Of a DNA stretch of 64,000 nucleotides, positions 59,001 to 64,000 are shown one piece after another; the stretch's first letter is position 1; each line of letters starts with the position of its first letter. Position numbers and translations under genes: made by a program. Source of the DNA: Lucifuga dentata (taxonomy: Eukaryota > Chordata > Actinopteri > Ophidiiformes > Bythitidae); assembly GCA_014773175.1 (NCBI GenBank), contig VXCM01000699.1, positions 124,001-188,000 of the forward strand. The letters are read 5' to 3'. Under the pieces are notes generated by a model. That model was not told the DNA's origin. It worked only from the letters and a program-made list of their open reading frames with translations, and made no database searches.

Positions 59001-62000
59001 ATTTAAATGAGGGATAAACATTGTCAGAGAAATTTTTGATGTGTTTCAGATAAAATAAAACCAAATAGTTCCTCCTGTAGCCTTAACATACTGCAGTACT
59101 ATTATATTTTTCAACAGATTTTTCCTATTTTCCAGACAGCCATTGATTTTCATTTGCTTTATAGAAATAAATGGAAACCAATGGCTGCCTGGAAAATAGA
59201 AAACATCTTAGGAAAGTCTTCATCTTGATGGATGAAGATTAAGTCTTCATGTATTTTTGTGAACTACATTTCATTATAAGGAAAATCAATGAATCAATCT
59301 GCAGTTAGATTATCCTGAGTCATCTACATAGGTACCGGTTTCCATTCAAATGTGGTGCAATTTTTTAAGCAAATTTCCAAAACAGTCATTAACAATGTGA
59401 ATCAACTAACGGTACTGTGAGGGGAAATAATGCCAATATTTGTTTTTTAAAATGTTATTTCCATCAGCCTTTATCTCATCTTCAGCGATTTGAAAATGCT
59501 TGGTAGTAATGTAAAGTATATATAATTTGTAGCCCTTTAAATATTTTCTAATAAGACTTTTGCTAAGATTACAGTTGTAATTTATCATTTCTTGTAGGAT
59601 TCCAAGGCTGTTGAACAGGAGAATGACCAGGCTGAGACCCAGAAATCCTCAGAGACGCCTCTTGAGAATCTCCAGACATCAGATACACCTGATCCCGCAC
59701 AGAGTCCTGTGGTTCAAGATGAGCCTCCTGAGCAGCCAACTCCTCCAGCCAGCAGCCAAATCTCTGAGTCCATCACACCGACCACAACAACCACCAACAG
59801 CACCATCACAACCCCCCCACAGCCTGTGAGCGCAGATGTGCAGAGCAGTGTCTACACCCTACCTGACGTCTACAGAGGCCTCGGGGGTGACGTATGTGCA
59901 GGATATGGAAGTCTGTCCCGTGCTGGACTTCACAACTACTGGCCCTCCAAATCCTTCCAGCCAGGGGCTCACTACACCTTACCATTCCTCAGGGACAGCT
60001 ATGGTCCCACAGGCCTCAGCAGCAAGCCGGAAGAGGGAGGGGAAGCTCCTGTGGAGGTGAAGACTGACCACCCAGCTGCCAGTTACTCAACTCTGGGGGG
60101 AATCCACTCGTTCAGGCCAATTACCACCATGGAACTCCTCAGAGAGCCCTCGAGAACCAGGTAAAAGGAACAGCACATTTGTTGAAACATTATTGATCCC
60201 AGCGGAGAGGCTAAATAGCTTTCAAGGGCTCTTGTGGTTTCCATGGTGCCAAAAACCATCTTGAGCCAAATAAATACATGTCAGCCCTGAATATACTGTA
60301 CTGCACCCAGAAACCACAACATTTATAAACAAATATGAATCAGTAACATCTGATGCTTTGTTACTGTTTCAGTGCAACTGTAGTGTACAGTACAGAAGGA
60401 GATTTAAAATTCTCTGTGGCAGAGTATTGATTCAAGGTCAATCTTTGATCCCACTAAGCTATTTTTCTGCTCAGAGAACAACAAGTGAAGGTAAGGACAT
60501 TCCGTCTGTGTCAGTGAAACATCAATAAGGTTCCAGATAATGAGTTTACCTTTAACAAAGGCTAATGCTTTGCTGTCTAGTAGACAGCCAATTGATTTTT
60601 GATATTTGCAGGTTGCTGCAGCTTTGTGGATGGACACACATTCTGCACTGGCACAGAAATGAAATACACTAATAAAAAACACTCTTATCAAACCCTGTTT
60701 CTAGATGTAGAAGGCAGTTTCCATTAAAAAGCTGTGATAAGCTGATTGCCCCAAATGACAAACAAAATGCTGTCTGACAAGAGCCAATAACATCATCAGA
60801 GACTCCACACATCCACACCATGGACTGTTCTCACTGCTCAACTCTGGCAGGAGGTTTCGCAGTGTGAGGAGCAGAACAGCCAGATTCTGCAACAGTTTTA
60901 TCCCCCAGGCCATAAGACTATTGAACTCTCAGTAAAAGAAAGCCAAACACCCACATAGACAATGAAATGACACAAGAACTGCTGCTAGAACTATTTATTG
61001 ATTTTAAAATTTTATATATATTATTGTAGATTTGTTAACTGTATGCACACAAGCACTTTTTATGTTTGTCAAATTGTATTTTTTAACTGCTATTTTGAGA
61101 GTCAATGCAACGAAATTTCGTTCTAGTGTACTGTTTTTTACATGTGTCCTTGAATGACAATAAAGTTATCTATATGTCGACAAGAAAGTTGAGCATCTAC
61201 CAAGTTAAAGGCCCAGATATTTTTGTCAGGCGTTTGTGGAGACTGAAACAGAGCTTAAAGAACAGAACTTAAATTTGTCAGATGGACAACTAAATAAATA
61301 CTACCCGCATAAATGTTATGTTACTGACAACCATTTTCCAAAACATAAAACCATTATTTAGTTTTCCTGTTATTTTGCCAAATTCCCTAATCTTTCAAAA
61401 TCAAATGTTTAGATGATACACCCAACTTAAAAGTCAATATTTCACTGACAAACACATACGTCCAAATGTAGAAGACGCGGTCATTTAATTTATGTGAAAA
61501 ATCAGTCTTCTCCTAGGACTATATTCCCTGACAGATACATACATTTTCTTCCATGCAGCGCAGTGTCGGGCTGTTTAAATAAAGTCACTGACAAAAAATG
61601 TAATAGGCGTCATGTTCGCTGTGACAGATTATTTATCTCAAGCATGTTTCAAGTCTGAAAAATTTGACTTTAATAGCATAATAGAATGAACTGAAACCAG
61701 TGGCGAGGAGATTGGAAAAAAGTCTAATGTTTACCGCTTCAGGAGTGTATTTTGGGAAATAGTTGGCAGTAATGAAATGTGTGTGTGGGTTGTATATATC
61801 AGCCTTAAACATACAAAACCATCGGTATGGTCCTTTAAGGAGCTATTATATGAGGAATTTGTGCAACTAAGCTTGTCAGCCTTTTTCCATAATTAATACT
61901 TGGCATAAGATATTTTATTGACCCCTGTGATGATGAACAAAATGTGTAAGGTATAACAAACAGATGACAAATCATCTCATATTTCCCACACGTTGGACTT

Positions 62001-62346
62001 GTAGCTGCACTGATGCTTCTATGCTGTCCCTGTGAGTCAGACAGAACAATGCAAAGACAGATGGACAGCAGTTAAGAAGCAGGTGGTATCAATCAGGGAT
62101 GGCAGCCTGCTGCAAAGTTGATAAATAAGGTGGTTTCACCTGTTATTGCCTGCCAGAAGCTTTTTTCTTTGCACATATAAAGTGACAGAGCTGTTTATTA
62201 AAGATATGAACCACTCACTGGTGATGTTACTCCCTGAAATGTCAGTCTCAAGAGATTAGACTAAGAAATGTCATTCAGCCCGTTTCATTTAACCTGGTGA
62301 CAGTTTCTATATATTCAACTTGGCTTCCAAAAAGTTCACAAAATAT

Positions 62347-62381
<35 letters not shown>

Positions 62382-63729
62382 GCCGGCTATGATGATGCCC
62401 TGATGGCCCAGCTGGAGGGGAACCTGAATCCATTCTTCCAGGCCATATGCAGAGCGCAGACCCTGCAGTTCCCCCACAAACGCAGCAGCATGGTCAGCCT
62501 GGACACCATCCGCAGAGACCCACGCTGGAGAGACCCAAACCTGCATGAGGTGATCTCCATGCTCAGCCACCCAATGGACCCAGTCAAATCCAATGCCGCT
62601 GCGTACCTTCAGCACCTGTGTTATGAGAATGACCGCATCAAGCAGGAGGTCCGCCAGCTGAATGGGGTGCCGATATTGGTGGAATTATTGGACCATCCAA
62701 AACCTGAGGTCCATAGAAAGGCCTGCGGTGCCCTGCGTAACATATCCTATGGCAAAGACCACAACAATAAAGTGGCCATCAAGAACTGTGACGGCATCCA
62801 CGCCTTGGTCCGATTGCTGAGGAAATCCAGCAACATGGAAGTCAGAGAGTTGGTCACAGGTAAATTTTACATAGGAATCATAAAAACAGCTATATGAGAA
62901 AGTTTCTCTTGCTTGTCTTAAGCTATTCCATCTGTTTTACTGCTGGAGCTGATTAGAAACAAATCTCAAAAGTGGACGAGTTGAGAGATTAACATCCCAA
63001 ACATAAACTCTAAAAAAAACAGAACAGCTTTGACTCCTTTATCCCATTGGCACGTATACTTTTACTTGGCAATAGAAAATGTCTGATTATTTTGCTTGTT
63101 GTGGAGTTTCTACTTGTTGTAGATGAAATTATTTCTGCAACTTTATCTTGTAGGGACTTTATGGAATCTTTCTTCACACGAGCCACTGAAGCTGATGGTA
63201 ATCAACCATGGGCTCCAAACACTGACTGATGAAATCATCATCCCACACTCAGGCTGGAGGAGAGACGCATCTGCTGAACCCAACAAACTGCAGAATGCTG
63301 AGTGGACCACTGTCTTCAAGAATACCTCTGGATGTCTGAGGTAACCATGGATACTGTCAAGGAAAAAGTGTCTACTGCACTACAACAAACAATGCAATCA
63401 ATCTGCTACATTACAGAATGTAGTAGTGCAGTACATGTGGTACTTGATAAACTTACTTTCTCTGGATAAGAAAAAAATATGGATGAATTTTCTTAGAACA
63501 CAATGTCGAAATTTCCTTGAAACCCTTTTTTTTTTTTTTTNCTTTTTTTTTTTTTTTGCTAGTTTAAAAATGATCCAGTTGTCTCAGTTGCTAACAGAGC
63601 TGTTTCTGCAGGAACGTCAGCTCAGACGGGGCAGAAGCTCGACAGAGGTTGAGGGAGTGTGACGGGTTAGTGGACGCGCTCCTTCATGCCCTTCAATCAG
63701 CTGTTGTCAACAAGGACACAGACAATAAG
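53723..63729 (+). CDS. arvcf: ARVCF, p120-catenin family armadillo protein (5' half, runs off the window)
   Basis: ARVCF binds the juxtamembrane tail of classical cadherins and also enters the nucleus. Six exons are seen: 53723-53743, 57969-58139, 59598-60160, 62381-62859, 63154-63340, 63612-63729, all in phase; more must follow. The first three give a Ser/Thr/Pro-rich N-terminal region with one family hallmark (GYGSLSR). The armadillo region starts at [16 protein letters not shown] and continues [76 protein letters not shown] and [18 protein letters not shown]. The last two fit ARVCF better than p120 (CTNND1) or delta-catenin (CTNND2). The start MPAEVKE in a 7-codon exon gives a form without the N-terminal coiled coil and without the DGTTRRTET-type motif of human ARVCF. 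Confidence 0.9.
54525..55010. mobile_element. Dispersed repeat, copy B
   Basis: It shares with 33880-34440, in the same order, AACTGGATTACTCAAAAAAG, GGGCATGGCTGAGGTAAGAA, CCGATCCAGATCC and TTGTTCAGCCTTGTTGGAGG. An A-rich CAAACAAA run is inserted in the middle. Confidence 0.65.
56005..56048. repeat. (TC)n microsatellite in arvcf intron 1
   Basis: About 20 uninterrupted TC units. Confidence 0.9.
58140..59597 (+). other. arvcf: arvcf intron 2
   Basis: 1.46 kb without coding signs. It contains an (AC)n tract at 58291-58312 running into an N gap (58319) and an A run, and an 85-base inverted repeat at 59121-59205. Confidence 0.55.
59121..59205. repeat. Long imperfect hairpin in arvcf intron 2
   Basis: TTTCCTATTTTCCAGACAGC, then CATTGATTTTCATTT, is followed about 15 bases later by its near-complement AAATGGAAACCAATGGCTGC and CTGGAAAATAGAAAA. 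Arms are about 33 bases with a few mismatches and could fold in RNA. Confidence 0.8.
60715..61175 (+). mobile_element. LINE 3'-end relic in arvcf intron 3
   Basis: The stretch has AGTGTGAGGAGCAGAACAGC, CCAGATTCTGCAACAG, CCCCCAGGCCATAAGACTAT and ends GAATGACAATAAAGTTATCT, an order typical of the 3' ends of fish non-LTR retrotransposons. Reading frames are broken. Family (Rex1-, L2- or CR1-like) was not settled. Confidence 0.65.
61209..61834 (-). mobile_element. TTAA-flanked MITE, copy 5 (diverged)
   Basis: It runs in the same orientation as copy 1. The 3' end GGTATGGTCCT abuts TTAA (61835-61838). The interior shares TGTTATGTTACTGACAACCA and TAATCTTTCAAAATCAAATG with copy 1. The 5' arm is poorly kept: TTAAAGGCCCAGATA at 61205 is followed by about 100 bases with no match to the family before homology resumes near 61310. 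Confidence 0.65.
61840..62380 (+). other. arvcf: End of arvcf intron 3
   Basis: AT-rich DNA without recognisable repeats, ending in a long T run (about 62350-62378) that forms the acceptor tract of exon 4. Confidence 0.5.
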
Positions 63730-64000
63730 GTCACTGAAATCTTTACACTTAGAAGATTAAAAAAAAAATCAACCCAAGAATAATATTTCTAGGTATTCTA
63801 ATTATCATCCAGGAATTTTCACAATTGTGTGCAATAATTTCTATAGAGGCCTGGTTTAAGATGCTATATTATTTTTAAGTTCTCACAGAATATTGCATAC
63901 ATTGGCTCAGAAGTAAATCTTGATAAGTGAAAGTAAGATTGAGATTTCATCAAAATTGCATTGACTATAAATGAAACTCTAAAATCGCTTGTGTTTTTTT
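63730..64000 (+). other. arvcf: arvcf intron after exon 6 (open at the window end)
   Basis: The donor GTCACT follows AAT AAG at 63729. The remaining 271 bases are AT-rich and hold no exon. Confidence 0.6.

Overview
This window is vertebrate nuclear DNA, almost certainly from a teleost fish. The genes are split into short exons with GT-AG junctions, introns are compact, and the introns and intergenic DNA are AT-rich and full of microsatellites and decayed transposons of kinds common in ray-finned fish. The encoded proteins match vertebrate NIPBL, NUP155, ZDHHC8 and ARVCF along their length. The species cannot be named from the sequence. Exon boundaries given here come from reading-frame continuity, splice-site sequence and my knowledge of the human proteins; the phase arithmetic closes for every exon listed, except the 5' edge of NUP155 exon 16, which is lost in a gap.

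Layout. (1) 1-11850 (+): the 3' part of nipbl, the cohesin loader (37 exons, about 1,769 residues: acidic/basic linker, HEAT repeats, C-terminal module), with 3' UTR and poly(A) signals to about 12450. (2) 13789-26075 (+): complete nup155, a nuclear pore scaffold nucleoporin (33 exons recognised, one damaged by a gap). (3) 28549-29691 (-): a single-exon seven-transmembrane receptor of the V1R-like ORA (olfactory receptor class A-like) type with a very long third cytoplasmic loop. (4) 32049-42023 (+): zdhhc8, a palmitoyltransferase, with a 6.3 kb first intron. (5) 42442-53490: about 11 kb with no supportable gene, holding repeats and AT-rich DNA. (6) 53723 to beyond 63729 (+): the 5' half of arvcf, a p120-catenin family protein, running off the window.

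How the genes relate. NIPBL loads cohesin on chromatin, NUP155 anchors the inner ring of the nuclear pore, ZDHHC8 acylates membrane and synaptic proteins, and ARVCF binds cadherin tails. They form no pathway. In human, NIPBL and NUP155 lie near each other on 5p13 and ZDHHC8 and ARVCF near each other on 22q11, so the window joins two conserved blocks, with the receptor gene at the join.

Notable signals are a minor-spliceosome intron in zdhhc8 with AT-AG ends, two clear GC-AG introns plus one ambiguous donor, a TTAA-flanked inverted-repeat MITE family with six copies, a perfect 17-bp-arm palindrome inside a zdhhc8 coding exon, and a DPG-to-DAG change in zdhhc8. Thirteen single-N gaps are present. 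Five are flanked by perfect 63-67 bp duplications that look like assembly artefacts; one duplicates part of the last nipbl exon. No tRNA, rRNA, CRISPR or bacterial-type feature was seen.
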